Positions 1 through 8,308 of a stretch of 29,122 nucleotides of DNA are shown here, one piece after another. This DNA comes from Prosthecochloris marina (GTDB taxonomy: Bacteria > Bacteroidota > Chlorobiia > Chlorobiales > Chlorobiaceae): contig NZ_PDNZ01000007.1 in the NCBI RefSeq assembly GCF_003182595.1, positions 165,001 through 194,122 on the forward strand, in the 5' to 3' direction. The notes under the pieces were generated by a model that was not told the DNA's origin, did not search any database, and was given only the letters and a program-made list of their open reading frames with translations. Within the stretch, counting starts at the first letter, position 1, and each line of letters begins with the position of its first letter. The position numbers were made by a program, and so were the translations under genes.

Positions 1-577
1 TAAATGCTTCACTTGCAGGAGAAAGATCATCTGTGTTTGTTTCACCGGGAACTTTGAAAACCGTCAGCGTCATTTTTTCCGGAATGGAAGGCTTCGCTTC
101 AAACCACTCGGCATTGGCCCATGACTCCATGACCTCTTTCGCATAGCGGTTCGACTTGGCAAGTTCAGCAACCACATCGAATGACTCATAGACCAAAAGA
201 GTCTTTTTCAGCATTTCAGCAGCCGCGGATGCAACGTCGCCATCATCATGCGACAAGGCATCGACAAGAGGCTTGACGTTGTATCCACCAAGCATGGTGC
301 CGAGAATGTTCACCGCGTCAACCGCAGAAATCACCGCACATGCCGTGTCCCCCTTGACAACCCGGTCCAGAAATGCCGCTTTTTCGAATGCCGCGTCATC
401 AACCCCGGGACTGATATGTTCACGGAAAAGTGTCAGCAGATAGTCCTGATCTTCTACTGGATCCTGCTGCAACAGCTCGATCAGTTCACGTGCCTGATCC
501 GCAGTCAAAGGAAGTGGCGGAATACCACTCTGCGCCCTCTCATCCGTGTGTGCCCGATATTCTTGTATAAGACCCAT
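1..577 (-). CDS. acnB: Aconitate hydratase B, N-terminal part (cut by left edge)
   Basis: Bifunctional aconitase / 2-methylisocitrate dehydratase, a cytoplasmic [4Fe-4S] enzyme interconverting citrate and isocitrate. In green sulfur bacteria it serves the reverse TCA cycle. I translated the minus strand from the ATG at 577; 192 codons are visible and the frame is open to the left edge. The translation begins MGLIQEYRAHTDERAQSGIP and follows the AcnB N-terminal HEAT-like domain. It has the typical segments LGTMLGGYNVKPL, VMESWANAEWF and TVFKVPGETNTDDLSPA, the last being the strongly conserved start of the next domain. An AAGGAG ribosome site (587-592) lies nine bases upstream and fixes the start; an ATG at 586 hits a stop after two codons. 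The catalytic domains and cluster cysteines lie outside the window. Identification is firm. Confidence 0.93.
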   Translation of the reverse strand, partial: MGLIQEYRAHTDERAQSGIPPLPLTADQARELIELLQQDPVEDQDYLLTLFREHISPGVDDAAFEKAAFLDRVVKGDTACAVISAVDAVNILGTMLGGYNVKPLVDALSHDDGDVASAAAEMLKKTLLVYESFDVVAELAKSNRYAKEVMESWANAEWFEAKPSIPEKMTLTVFKVPGETNTDDLSPASEAF

Positions 578-885
578 TACGTCATTCTCCTTGTGATTTT
601 TTTATGCTTTTGAAAATCGTGTTCTAACAAAAAGGAAGGATAGCGTCCCGCTTTGAGGCGGGCAAAGCTGTAAAGTTAGTATACTTCTTTAAAAAAAGCA
701 ATTACGATGTAAGAAGAATGATTCAACGACTGGCTGCGGTTAAAAAAGAAATCAGATCGTTTTACCGGGTCGGAGCTTGAAAATAACCGCTGCGAAAAGT
801 CCGAGGGCAAGGCGAGGAGCACAGAAACCACTTTCTACCCGCTCAACGCAGCAATCGGTCATTGCAGCAGGCCATTTGAGATGCC
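578..885. other. Intergenic region between queA and acnB with inverted repeats
   Basis: No gene is supported here. On the minus strand a TATACT hexamer (678-683) could be the -10 box of acnB, but no good -35 is visible. A short GC-rich hairpin (CCCGC/GCGGG, about 645-660) lies in the presumed acnB leader. A larger imperfect inverted repeat pairs 733-742 with 784-793 (9 of 10 bases) around a 41-base loop. A small GCAAT/ATTGC stem lies near 850-870. The 780-860 stretch reads like a decayed dispersed repeat rather than coding sequence. Confidence 0.4.
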
Positions 886-1914
886 CTACACTATCAGCAT
901 GCTGTCTCCATAGCTGAGAAACCTGTAATCCCTGTCAAGAGCCTCTTCGTATGCATGCTTCAGGTTTTCCCACCCGGCAAAAGCCGCGGTAAGCATCAGA
1001 ACTGTGGATCGGGGCGCATGGTAATTGGTAACAAGACCGTCGATAACCCTGAAAGAGTAACCCGGATAAATAAAGATATCGGCTTCGCCGGCAATTTCCC
1101 GGGGTGATTGTTGCTGCTCGATCACCGATGCTGCATGTTCGAGTGAGCGGGTCACCGTGGTTCCAACTGCCACTACCTTTTTTTTCTTCCCCTTTGTTTC
1201 CCGGATTTTTCTGACAGTATCGGCGGGTATGCAATAGTATTCCCGGTGCATGACATGCGAATCCAGATCATCTCCTCTGATAGGAAGAAACGTACCGAGT
1301 CCGACATGAAGGGTGACGTAAGCAAAAACAACACCTTTTTCCTCAAGAGAATCGAGCAGCTCACGGGTCATGTTCAGCGAAGCGGTCGGTGCGGCAACCG
1401 AACCCGGTATTTCTGCAAAAACCGTCTGATAACGCTCACGGTCAACCTCCTCGGCAGCCCTTTTCAGATAAGGCGGAATAGGCACATCGCCATAATCGGC
1501 AAAAAAATCCGGCACACTTCTCCCATCCTGGCAGACCACTCTTGCAACCCCCTCTCCTTCTACAGCCGAAACCAGCAGCTTATTCCCATGAGCAAGCAGC
1601 ACGTCTCCCGGCTTCAACCGTCCCCGGTACATTACCAGATCCTGATGGTCGCCATGCTTTTCGAGCAAAACAAGCTCAACTTTCGCTCCGGTTGTTTTTT
1701 GGGCGAACAATCTGGCCTGCACCACTCTGCTATTGTTGAGTACAAGAAGATCACCCGGCTCGATAAAGCGACCGAGTTCAGCATACGCAGCATGTATTAT
1801 AGCCCCTGTATCACGACTCAGTACCTCGAGCCTGGTTGTTCCACGATCTGCAGGAGGATATATCGCTATACTGCTTTCCGGCAGTTCATAATCGTAATCA
1901 CTGACTTTCATCAT
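886..1914 (-). CDS. queA: S-adenosylmethionine:tRNA ribosyltransferase-isomerase
   Basis: QueA transfers and isomerises the ribosyl group of SAM onto 7-aminomethyl-7-deazaguanine in tRNA, giving epoxyqueuosine at the wobble position of GUN anticodons. The 342-residue length is normal for the family. Recognisable segments are the N-terminal [11 protein letters not shown] and [14 protein letters not shown], the central [20 protein letters not shown] and HREYY, and the C-terminal [19 protein letters not shown] and SYGDSMLI. The stretch usually written APTAGLHFT reads APTASLNMT here, replacing a well-conserved Gly and His. Two adjacent ATG codons (1914 and 1911) are possible starts; neither has a strong ribosome site. 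It lies 24 bases after hisD on the same strand, so the two are probably cotranscribed although functionally unrelated. Confidence 0.93.
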   Translation of the reverse strand: MMKVSDYDYELPESSIAIYPPADRGTTRLEVLSRDTGAIIHAAYAELGRFIEPGDLLVLNNSRVVQARLFAQKTTGAKVELVLLEKHGDHQDLVMYRGRLKPGDVLLAHGNKLLVSAVEGEGVARVVCQDGRSVPDFFADYGDVPIPPYLKRAAEEVDRERYQTVFAEIPGSVAAPTASLNMTRELLDSLEEKGVVFAYVTLHVGLGTFLPIRGDDLDSHVMHREYYCIPADTVRKIRETKGKKKKVVAVGTTVTRSLEHAASVIEQQQSPREIAGEADIFIYPGYSFRVIDGLVTNYHAPRSTVLMLTAAFAGWENLKHAYEEALDRDYRFLSYGDSMLIV

Positions 1915-1938
1915 ACAGCATACGCCTTGAGCGAACCT

Positions 1939-3231
1939 CTATCGGCCAAGCTTTCTCAGCCTGGCTCTGACCGCCTCGGCATGGGCCTGAAGATTTTCAT
2001 GATCGGCAAATTGAGCAATCTTTTCACCCGACAAACCAAGCTGCTCTTTAGAATAGGAGATAAGAGAGGTATGCTTGATAAAATCGCGAACCGAAAGCGG
2101 AGAGAAGAAGCGGGCGGTTCCGTTAGTCGGAAGAGTATGATTCGGCCCGGCAAAATAATCGCCTACAGATTCGCATGAATAACTTCCCATAAAGATCGCT
2201 CCGGCATGCTTCAAGTCAGGAAGGATTTCCCAGCTGTCACGGACATGCAACTCGAGATGTTCCGGCGCGATCATGTTTGAAACCTCACATGCTTCACGAA
2301 TATCCTTGGTTAAAACAATCGCACCGTTTGCCGCCAAAGCCTGCTGTATAATGTCACTCCGCTGCATTGCAGAGACCTTTTCGGTTGCCAGGGTTTTAAC
2401 AGCTTCCGCCAGCTCTGACGAATCGGTAATCAAAACAGATGAAGCGTCAGGATCATGTTCGGACTGTGCAAAAAGATCGAGCACGATAAACTCAGGATCA
2501 GCCGAATCATCGGCAATTACAGCAACCTCGGAAGGCCCGGCAATGCTGTCTATGGAAACATGGCCGAAAACCTCCTTTTTTGCCAAAGCGACATATTTGT
2601 TGCCCGGTCCGGTAATCTTGTCGACTTTCGGTACACGTTCAGTGCCGAATGCAAAAGCCGCAACCGCCTGCGCGCCACCGAACTTGTAAATCGTATCGAT
2701 TCCGGCAACATGAGCTGCCGCAAGAATATGAGAACTTACCCTCCCCTCGCTGTCGCATGGTGTTGTCAAGAAAATTTCTTGAACGCCAGCAACTTGAGCA
2801 GGAACAACATTCATGAGAAGAGAAGAAGGATAGGCTGCTTTTCCACCCGGTACATAGAGCATCACCCGCTCAAGCGGCGTCACCCTCTGGCCGAGAATAA
2901 CGCGGTTCTCCCCTTCGTAAAAGAAACTTCTCTCAGACTCATGCTTATGAAAAGCAGTTATGTTGTTATATGCCTCCTCGAGAATGGCAACGAAGTCCCT
3001 GTCGGCACTTCTATATGCCTCCTCGATCAGATCCGCCGAAACGGTAATCTCTCCCGGCTTGAAGCCCTGGAATTTCTCGGTGTACTCAAAAAGCGCTTTA
3101 TCACCACGTTTTTCTATGTTTGTCAGAATTTCCTGAACCACTTCCCGGACTTCAGGCTCAAAAGTAACAGTACGACTGAGGTGACGCTGCAGCTCCGACT
3201 TTTCTTCGGCATAGGTAAACAACCTTAACAC
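1939..3231 (-). CDS. hisD: Histidinol dehydrogenase
   Basis: HisD catalyses the last two steps of histidine synthesis, oxidising L-histidinol to L-histidine with two NAD and a bound zinc ion. The 430-residue length is standard. Family signatures are visible in order: YVPGGKAAYPSSLLMN, KITGPGNKYVALAKK, IDSIAGPSEVAVIAD, LFAQSEHDPDA, APEHLEL (with the conserved Glu-His pair) and GPNHTLPTNGTARF near the C-terminus. Translation appears to start at a GTG at 3231, because no ATG gives a complete N-terminus. No clear ribosome site is present. The gene is divergent from mreB, separated by 260 bases, and queA follows closely. No other his gene is in the window. Confidence 0.95.
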   Translation of the reverse strand: MLRLFTYAEEKSELQRHLSRTVTFEPEVREVVQEILTNIEKRGDKALFEYTEKFQGFKPGEITVSADLIEEAYRSADRDFVAILEEAYNNITAFHKHESERSFFYEGENRVILGQRVTPLERVMLYVPGGKAAYPSSLLMNVVPAQVAGVQEIFLTTPCDSEGRVSSHILAAAHVAGIDTIYKFGGAQAVAAFAFGTERVPKVDKITGPGNKYVALAKKEVFGHVSIDSIAGPSEVAVIADDSADPEFIVLDLFAQSEHDPDASSVLITDSSELAEAVKTLATEKVSAMQRSDIIQQALAANGAIVLTKDIREACEVSNMIAPEHLELHVRDSWEILPDLKHAGAIFMGSYSCESVGDYFAGPNHTLPTNGTARFFSPLSVRDFIKHTSLISYSKEQLGLSGEKIAQFADHENLQAHAEAVRARLRKLGR

Positions 3232-3491
3232 GGCACAGTTCTTTTAGATAATTCACAAATACAAGGCTTTCCACCTAATGTAAACAAACAGGTGATTTAA
3301 AGAAATATGCCCTTTCATCCTGAAAGCTGCATCCTGCAGGGAAAAAACTCATTTTTCTTCAACGATTTTCATTTGAAAAAATTGTTCCATTACCTACCTT
3401 ACCTTTTCAGTGAAAGCGACGGAGAACGCCTTCCCGACAGCCTTTTTTCAAGGCACTGCGACACCATAGACACATTACATTCAGGACAGAC

Positions 3492-4520
3492 ATGAGCTTT
3501 TTTGGTTATCTATTCAGAGACATTGCCGTAGATCTTGGGACAGCAAACACACTTGTATTTATTCGTGATAAAGGTGTAGTACTCAACGAACCATCAATTG
3601 TCGCCCGGGAACGCAGTACCGGCAAAGTCGTTGCTATAGGACAGGATGCACTCCTGATGCACGAAAAAACCCATCCTGGAATCGTCACCATCAAACCGCT
3701 TGCAAACGGAGTCATAGCCGATTACGAAGCCACCGAAGAACTCATAAAAGGTTTGATCAAAAAAACCAAAAGCCAGTTCTCGTTTGGTATTCGCAGAATG
3801 GTTATCGGAATCCCATCGGGTATTACCGAAGTGGAAAAAAGAGCTGTGCGTGATTCTGCGGAACATATAGGAGCCAAGGAAGTCTATCTTGTTGCCGAAC
3901 CGATGGCAGCGGCGATCGGTATTGGCCTTGATGTCAAGGAACCTATGGGCAACATGGTTGTAGATATCGGTGGTGGCACAACCGAAATTGCGGTAATTTC
4001 ACTTGGAGGTATTGCTTCGGGCGAATCGCTTCGTGTAGCAGGGACCGATATCACCAGCTCAATTATGCGTCATTTCAGAAAGGCTTACAACCTCGCTATT
4101 GGAGAAAGAACAGCCGAGGAGGTTAAAATACGCATTGCATCGGCAAACAAGCTCGATAAAGAGCTGACCATGACCGTGAGGGGACGAAATCTCGTTACCG
4201 CTCTTCCGGAAGAACGCGAAGTCAACTCTCCGACCATACGGGAAGCAATTGCAACACCAATCAGCCAGATCATCAACTCGATCAAGAAATGCCTTGAAGT
4301 AACCAAGCCGGAGTTGTCAGCCGATGTTCTCGACAGAGGTTTGTTTCTGGCCGGAGGCGGTGCGCTCATCAAGGATCTCGACAAGAAAATCCACGATGAA
4401 ACGAAACTTGCCGTTCACATCAGCGAGGATCCCTTGACGGCTGTCGCGCGAGGAACCGGGAAAGTGCTGGAAGACCTGGAAAACTACCGGACTGTTCTAC
4501 TCCCGACAAAGAGATATTGA
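3492..4520 (+). CDS. mreB: Rod shape-determining protein MreB
   Basis: MreB is the bacterial actin homologue that forms membrane-associated filaments and guides cell-wall elongation. The 342-residue protein carries the actin-fold nucleotide-binding signatures: phosphate-1 loop DLGTANTLVF near residue 15, phosphate-2 loop VVDIGGGTTEIAV near residue 155, and the adenosine motif LAGGGALIKDLD near residue 285. The N-terminal MSFFGYLFRDIA is compatible with an amphipathic membrane-binding helix. A weak AGGA lies a few bases before the ATG. mreC and mreD do not follow; the next gene, bshA, is convergent. MreB thus stands as a single-gene unit here, separate from an mre operon. Confidence 0.95.
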   Translation: MSFFGYLFRDIAVDLGTANTLVFIRDKGVVLNEPSIVARERSTGKVVAIGQDALLMHEKTHPGIVTIKPLANGVIADYEATEELIKGLIKKTKSQFSFGIRRMVIGIPSGITEVEKRAVRDSAEHIGAKEVYLVAEPMAAAIGIGLDVKEPMGNMVVDIGGGTTEIAVISLGGIASGESLRVAGTDITSSIMRHFRKAYNLAIGERTAEEVKIRIASANKLDKELTMTVRGRNLVTALPEEREVNSPTIREAIATPISQIINSIKKCLEVTKPELSADVLDRGLFLAGGGALIKDLDKKIHDETKLAVHISEDPLTAVARGTGKVLEDLENYRTVLLPTKRY

Positions 4521-4540
4521 TCGGAGAGATTATTAGCAAG

Positions 4541-4656
4541 TAGCCGACGGCAAACAACCAGTCCACGGCAAACCGCAACTGCATAAAAAAAACGTTGCTC
4601 ATCGAAATCCCCCCTTTTGACCTTTGCCCTCTAACTTTTGCCTTTTTTCCCTCCCC
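4541..4656. repeat. Degenerate heptanucleotide repeats at the 3' end of bshA
   Basis: Two blocks with an approximate period of seven bases are visible. On the minus strand, block 4608-4656 reads as purine-rich units AAGGCAA, AAGTTAG, AGGGCAA, AGGTCAA, AAGGGGG. Block 4541-4582 reads as TTGCGGT, TTGCCGT, GGACTGG, TTGTTTG, CCGTCGG. The first block covers the bshA stop codon and so encodes the last residues of BshA. The layout resembles the short tandem heptamer repeats described in cyanobacteria, but the units are degenerate. Confidence 0.5.
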
Positions 4657-5794
4657 TCTCTTCTTCCACTAACCGAGTGTAAAACACTTCATACTGCTCG
4701 ACAAGCCTGAAAACATGGTATTTGTGAGCCTGTTCCACACAGTTTTTCGAAAAAGTCTCCCACTTCTTCTCATCGGAAAGCAGCTCAAGGGCTTTTTCCG
4801 ACATTCGACCGACATTGCCGAGTTCGACGAGGAATCCATGTTTACCGTTTCCGATAAACTCTGGAAAACCACCCATGTTCGTCACTATGACCGGCACCCC
4901 ACAAGCCATGGCTTCAAGAGCGGCAAGGCCGAACGATTCCCCTCCGCTAGGCATGAGCATCAAGTCGGAAACTGAAAGCAATGGAACGATATCATCGATC
5001 TTGCCGAGGAACCGAACATGTTCTGCAATACCGTTTTCCCTTACCCAGACTTCAGCCTCACTTCTTTCCGGACCGTCACCCACAAGCAGCAAGGTAGCAG
5101 ATACACGCTGTACAATCGTATAAAAGGTCTTCAGAACATCGCGAATCCGTTTGACCGGTCTGAAATTGGAAATATGAATACAGACCTTTTCACTGTCAAG
5201 CTCGAGTTGCTCACGAATTTCCCTGGTATGCGGCAAGCGGTAAAACAGTTCCGTATCGACAAAATTCGGAATCACTTCAACCTCACCTCTCGGATCAAAC
5301 AGCCTTACGGTCTCCTTTTTCAGAAATTCCGAAACAGCAGTAACCCCATCGGATTTATTGATAGCAAGCCTGACAGCACCATGCATACTGCTGTCCGCAC
5401 CAACCACGGTAATGTCGGTACCATGCAGAGTCGTTGCCAGCCTGAAACATCTCGCATCCGAACATGACTCTTCGAGCATCTGACGTGCAAGCATAGCACT
5501 GAGCGCATGGGGAATAGCATAGTGCGCATGCACGACATCGAGTTTCTCGTAGGTCGCCACTTCTGCAATCTTTGTTGCAAGGGCAAGTGAATAAAAGGGG
5601 CACTCGAAAACCGGGTAATGTACGGCTTCGACCTCATGATAAAAGATGTTTTTCGAGAAGGTTCCAAGCCGAAACGGAGCCGAGCGATTGATAAAGTGCA
5701 CGATATGACCCCGATCAGCAAGAGCCTTACCCAACTCGGTCGCCACCGCGCCACTACCGCCATATGTATGGTGACAGGAAATACCTATTTTCAT
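4631..5794 (-). CDS. bshA: N-acetyl-alpha-D-glucosaminyl L-malate synthase
   Basis: BshA is a retaining GT4-family glycosyltransferase. It joins N-acetylglucosamine from UDP-GlcNAc to L-malate, the first step of bacillithiol synthesis. Green sulfur bacteria are known to make N-methyl-bacillithiol. The protein starts MKIGISCHHTYGGSG, the BshA N-terminus with its glycine loop, followed by VATELGKALADRGHIVHFI, then the C-terminal GT4 region with ISNFRPVKRI, LLVGDGPER and PSGGESFGLAALEAMACGVPVI (E-x7-E type). I chose the ATG at 5794 because it gives the canonical MKIGI start; a GTG two codons earlier is also open. There is no good ribosome site. The C-terminal EERGGKKGKS is encoded by a heptamer repeat block and is probably a disposable tail. 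bshB and bshC are not in the window. Confidence 0.92.
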   Translation of the reverse strand: MKIGISCHHTYGGSGAVATELGKALADRGHIVHFINRSAPFRLGTFSKNIFYHEVEAVHYPVFECPFYSLALATKIAEVATYEKLDVVHAHYAIPHALSAMLARQMLEESCSDARCFRLATTLHGTDITVVGADSSMHGAVRLAINKSDGVTAVSEFLKKETVRLFDPRGEVEVIPNFVDTELFYRLPHTREIREQLELDSEKVCIHISNFRPVKRIRDVLKTFYTIVQRVSATLLLVGDGPERSEAEVWVRENGIAEHVRFLGKIDDIVPLLSVSDLMLMPSGGESFGLAALEAMACGVPVIVTNMGGFPEFIGNGKHGFLVELGNVGRMSEKALELLSDEKKWETFSKNCVEQAHKYHVFRLVEQYEVFYTRLVEEERGGKKGKS

Positions 5795-5799
5795 AACCA

Positions 5800-5820
5800 C
5801 TTAGCATTAGGGATTAGGAA
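5800..5820. repeat. Three heptamer units directly upstream of bshA
   Basis: The plus strand reads CTTAGCA, TTAGGGA, TTAGGAA, three consecutive units with a period of seven. They end five bases before the bshA start codon on the minus strand and so lie where a ribosome site would be expected. The other side of bshA also carries heptamer-type repeats, so the gene is bracketed by them. Confidence 0.4.
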
Positions 5821-6039
5821 ACGTTTCAATATCCGTTCATCACTAAACTGTTTTTGACTCCGTTTTCCGAGTGACTTTTCTTCGAACCACCTACCGATCG
5901 GTCGCATCAAACCGCCAACGGCCAGTTCCAGTTGACGACCCGAAACAATGTAAGCAAATGATAAGTCAAATTTAGTGTATCTTGTTGTGAGCATGCCTGT
6001 TATTTTTTCTTCATCTTTTCAGAAAAAACACCTCTTTTC

Positions 6040-6395
6040 CTAGATAACAGATCCTTCTCTGGCGGCACTCTGGACAAGAAACAAGAGCATGACAACAAGT
6101 CCAACCGCAAAGTAAGCGAGAAAAAAAAGACGATGGCTCCAGAATTTTCCTGCAGATGCAGAACCGCAAGAGTAGGACAAACAGATACAATAATGATCAA
6201 CGGCCAGCCAAGAATGTTTTCAATCTTCCTCCAGGATTTATATCGTTTATGCGAAAACACTGACCTGGGAAAACAACCGCATAGTTCCGCATTTTCATGA
6301 TGATGGGAGCAGCCTGGGCAAAAAAGGAATGAATTGACGACATACGTCACAAGAAAACCGAAAAAAGGGACCGGAGCCAAAATCTCGTACCGCAC
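6040..6395 (-). pseudogene. Small cysteine-rich membrane protein, frameshifted at a U8 tract
   Basis: Unrecognised gene. From a GTG at 6395 the frame encodes a hydrophobic segment (FFGFLVTYVVNSFLF), a Cys/His cluster (CPGCSHHHENAELCGC), a basic loop and a second hydrophobic segment (WPLIIIVSVCPTLAVL). At a run of eight T on the minus strand (6121-6128) the frame then loses its hydrophobic character. Re-reading one base there (a -1 shift) restores a third clear membrane helix (FLAYFAVGLVVMLLFLVQSA) and a stop at 6040, giving 118 residues. The unshifted frame instead runs to 6000 with an unlikely Cys- and Lys-rich tail. The gene could be decayed, phase-variable, rescued by slippage, or a sequencing error. 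The Cys/His cluster suggests metal binding, but the function is unknown. It is divergent from metK. Confidence 0.5.
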
Positions 6396-6401
6396 TAAGG
6401 T

Positions 6402-6430
6402 TTACTACTTGGGTAGTAATCAATTATAAT
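6402..6430 (+). promoter_or_regulatory. Candidate metK promoter with overlapping perfect palindrome
   Basis: A perfect 7-bp inverted repeat, TTACTAC-TTGG-GTAGTAA (6402-6419), is followed by a consensus TATAAT (6425-6430). Hexamer TTACTA at 6402-6407 sits 17 bases upstream of it as a poor -35. The palindrome would therefore cover the -35 and spacer of a promoter reading toward metK, leaving a leader of about 120 bases. It also lies immediately upstream of the divergent GTG at 6395. A repressor operator is plausible; an mRNA hairpin for the minus-strand gene is the alternative. Confidence 0.4.
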
Positions 6431-6558
6431 ACCTTTCAATAAGGAAACATTTTATACCTGAAAACCCGTTACAATAAAAGCAATACCCCCAACGCAACGA
6501 CACATTCCGAACCATGGATATGGAAAAATATGTATAAATCCATTCTGTACCGCCTCCC

Positions 6559-7773
6559 ATGAAAAAGCAGCGAAATATTTCAGTTGAGCTTGCCTCGACA
6601 CTTCCTGTTGAACAGCAGCAGACAGAGCTCGTCGAGCGCAAGGGCATCGCCCACCCTGATACCATGTGTGATTCCATCATGGAAGCCGTTTGTATAGCCC
6701 TTTGCAAGGAATATAACGACCGTTTCGGACGGATCCTGCACCACAACATCGATAAAGGGATGCTTGTTGCCGGCCGAACCATGCCCCAACCGGGTGGAGG
6801 AAAGGTTATCGAGCCAATGAAAATCATTTTCGGTGATCGCGCAACCTACACCCATGACGGAACAGTCATTCAGGTGGGCGAAATTGCCGAAGCCGCAGCA
6901 AAAAAATGGCTTCGAAAAAATCTGCGGTTTGTGGATCCTGAAGTCAACATCATCTACCAGAATGAAATCAAACCAGGCTCTCCTGAGCTTACAGATACCT
7001 TCTCGCGACCGGTTATCGGAGCAAACGACACGTCAGTCGGTGTCGGACATGCTCCGCGAACCGAAACGGAACGGTTGGTATTTGAGACAGAACAATACCT
7101 CAACTCGAACATTTTCAAGTATGCCTATCCTGAAACAGGCAAGGACATCAAGGTCATGGCTTTCAGGAAAAACCGTGACCTGACGCTAACCGTGGCAATT
7201 GCCTTTGTCGATCGTTACATCCGCGACAAGAAAGTTTATTTCGAAAAGAAACAGATTATCCAGGATAACCTCACCCAGTTTATCAGGTGCAAACAGGAAA
7301 ATATCGACAACGTCACTGTTCAGATTAACACTCTTGACGACCCGGAACGAGGAGAAGAAGGAATGTACCTTACAGTACTCGGCACTTCCGCGGAAAGTGG
7401 CGACGGCGGCCAGGTAGGTAGAGGTAACCGCGTGAATGGCCTGATAACCTTCAATCGGCCCCAAAGCCTCGAGGCTGCTGCGGGCAAAAATCCGGTCAAT
7501 CATGTCGGCAAAATATACAGTGTCCTCAGCAACGAAATCGCAAGGCGGATTCACAAGGAAGTTGATGGTGTCAAAGAGGTCACTGTTTACCTTTGCAGCC
7601 AGATAGGTCAACCTCTCGATGAACCTCTACAGGCATCGGCGAAACTCATTCTCGATGAAAATCTTCATCTTGACGATATTCGAGAAACCGTTACCTCCAT
7701 CATCCAGGTCGAGCTTGCCTATGTCGGCGTATTCATTGAGCAGCTCGCATTGGGCAAATACAGCATCTGCTGA
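6559..7773 (+). CDS. Archaeal-type S-adenosylmethionine synthetase
   Basis: Makes S-adenosylmethionine from methionine and ATP. The 404-residue sequence belongs to the archaeal-type methionine adenosyltransferase family (COG1812), not bacterial MetK. It shows [19 protein letters not shown] near residue 26, [20 protein letters not shown] near 60, [45 protein letters not shown] and [19 protein letters not shown], all hallmarks of that family. Some positions deviate from typical archaeal forms, such as GIAHPDT instead of GIGHPDT. The ATG at 6559 has no ribosome site and follows a leader of about 120 bases in which I see no SAM riboswitch motif. SAM is needed by QueA and for N-methylation of bacillithiol, so proximity to bshA is suggestive only. 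Identification of the family is firm. Confidence 0.9.
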   Translation: MKKQRNISVELASTLPVEQQQTELVERKGIAHPDTMCDSIMEAVCIALCKEYNDRFGRILHHNIDKGMLVAGRTMPQPGGGKVIEPMKIIFGDRATYTHDGTVIQVGEIAEAAAKKWLRKNLRFVDPEVNIIYQNEIKPGSPELTDTFSRPVIGANDTSVGVGHAPRTETERLVFETEQYLNSNIFKYAYPETGKDIKVMAFRKNRDLTLTVAIAFVDRYIRDKKVYFEKKQIIQDNLTQFIRCKQENIDNVTVQINTLDDPERGEEGMYLTVLGTSAESGDGGQVGRGNRVNGLITFNRPQSLEAAAGKNPVNHVGKIYSVLSNEIARRIHKEVDGVKEVTVYLCSQIGQPLDEPLQASAKLILDENLHLDDIRETVTSIIQVELAYVGVFIEQLALGKYSIC

Positions 7774-7816
7774 CAAATAACCATACCATCTCTTATAACT
7801 TTTATCTTGGCACATA

Positions 7817-8308
7817 ATGCCGAACCTTTTCACCGCTGCCATCAGCCAACACCTTGAGATCATCGCGAAACGTCTGGTCACCTGCCTTCATGCCGTCGGA
7901 GCTACAGAACTCTGGAACGATTTCGCCCCTAACCTCTCAAGTCCTGGGAACCTCGTTCTTCATGTGACCGGCAATCTCAATCAGTATGTTCTCAAAACCC
8001 TTGGCAACAAAAAAATCTATCGTGAACGCGACAAAGAGTTCTGCGATAAACCAGGTACAAACCTGGAAACACTCACTGAAATGCTTGAAACAACCATCAG
8101 TGAATGCATTTCTGTTGTGAACTCACTTGATATCGAACGACTTTCCCAAACCTATCGCGTGCAGGGTCTTCAATATAGTGGCTATGGCATTCTCATTCAT
8201 GCAACAGAACACCTCAGTCATCATACCGGGCAGTTTATCTGGTTCTGTAAATACCTTTTCAATGCGGACATTGACCTCTTTAAAGGACGGGATCTGAATG
8301 TCCAGTAA
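7817..8308 (+). CDS. DinB/YfiT-fold protein, possible thiol-S-transferase
   Basis: A 163-residue four-helix DinB-superfamily protein. The metal-site histidines of the family are present: H49 in NLVLHVTGN, and H132 and H136 in IHATEHLSHHTGQ, an EHxxHHxGQ pattern typical of DinB_2/YfiT members. Bacillithiol-S-transferase (BstA) and other low-molecular-weight thiol transferases belong to this superfamily, and bshA lies 2 kb away. A role in conjugating bacillithiol-type thiols to electrophiles is therefore a reasonable inference, but the superfamily also contains DNA-damage-induced proteins of unknown activity. No ribosome site is visible at the ATG. The following MFS gene overlaps it by 11 bases, so the pair is translationally linked. 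Confidence 0.75.
   Translation: MPNLFTAAISQHLEIIAKRLVTCLHAVGATELWNDFAPNLSSPGNLVLHVTGNLNQYVLKTLGNKKIYRERDKEFCDKPGTNLETLTEMLETTISECISVVNSLDIERLSQTYRVQGLQYSGYGILIHATEHLSHHTGQFIWFCKYLFNADIDLFKGRDLNVQ

Noticed and set aside
3307..3495. 62-codon plus-strand frame overlapping the mreB start by four bases
   Set aside because: Composition is irregular, there is no ribosome site and no family resemblance; it is more likely leader sequence of mreB.
5791..5994. 67-codon minus-strand frame ahead of bshA
   Set aside because: No ribosome site, no recognisable domain, and its end overlaps the bshA start and the heptamer units.
6431..6558. SAM riboswitch in the metK leader
   Set aside because: The length would allow one, but I could not find the conserved core elements or a following terminator of known SAM riboswitch classes.
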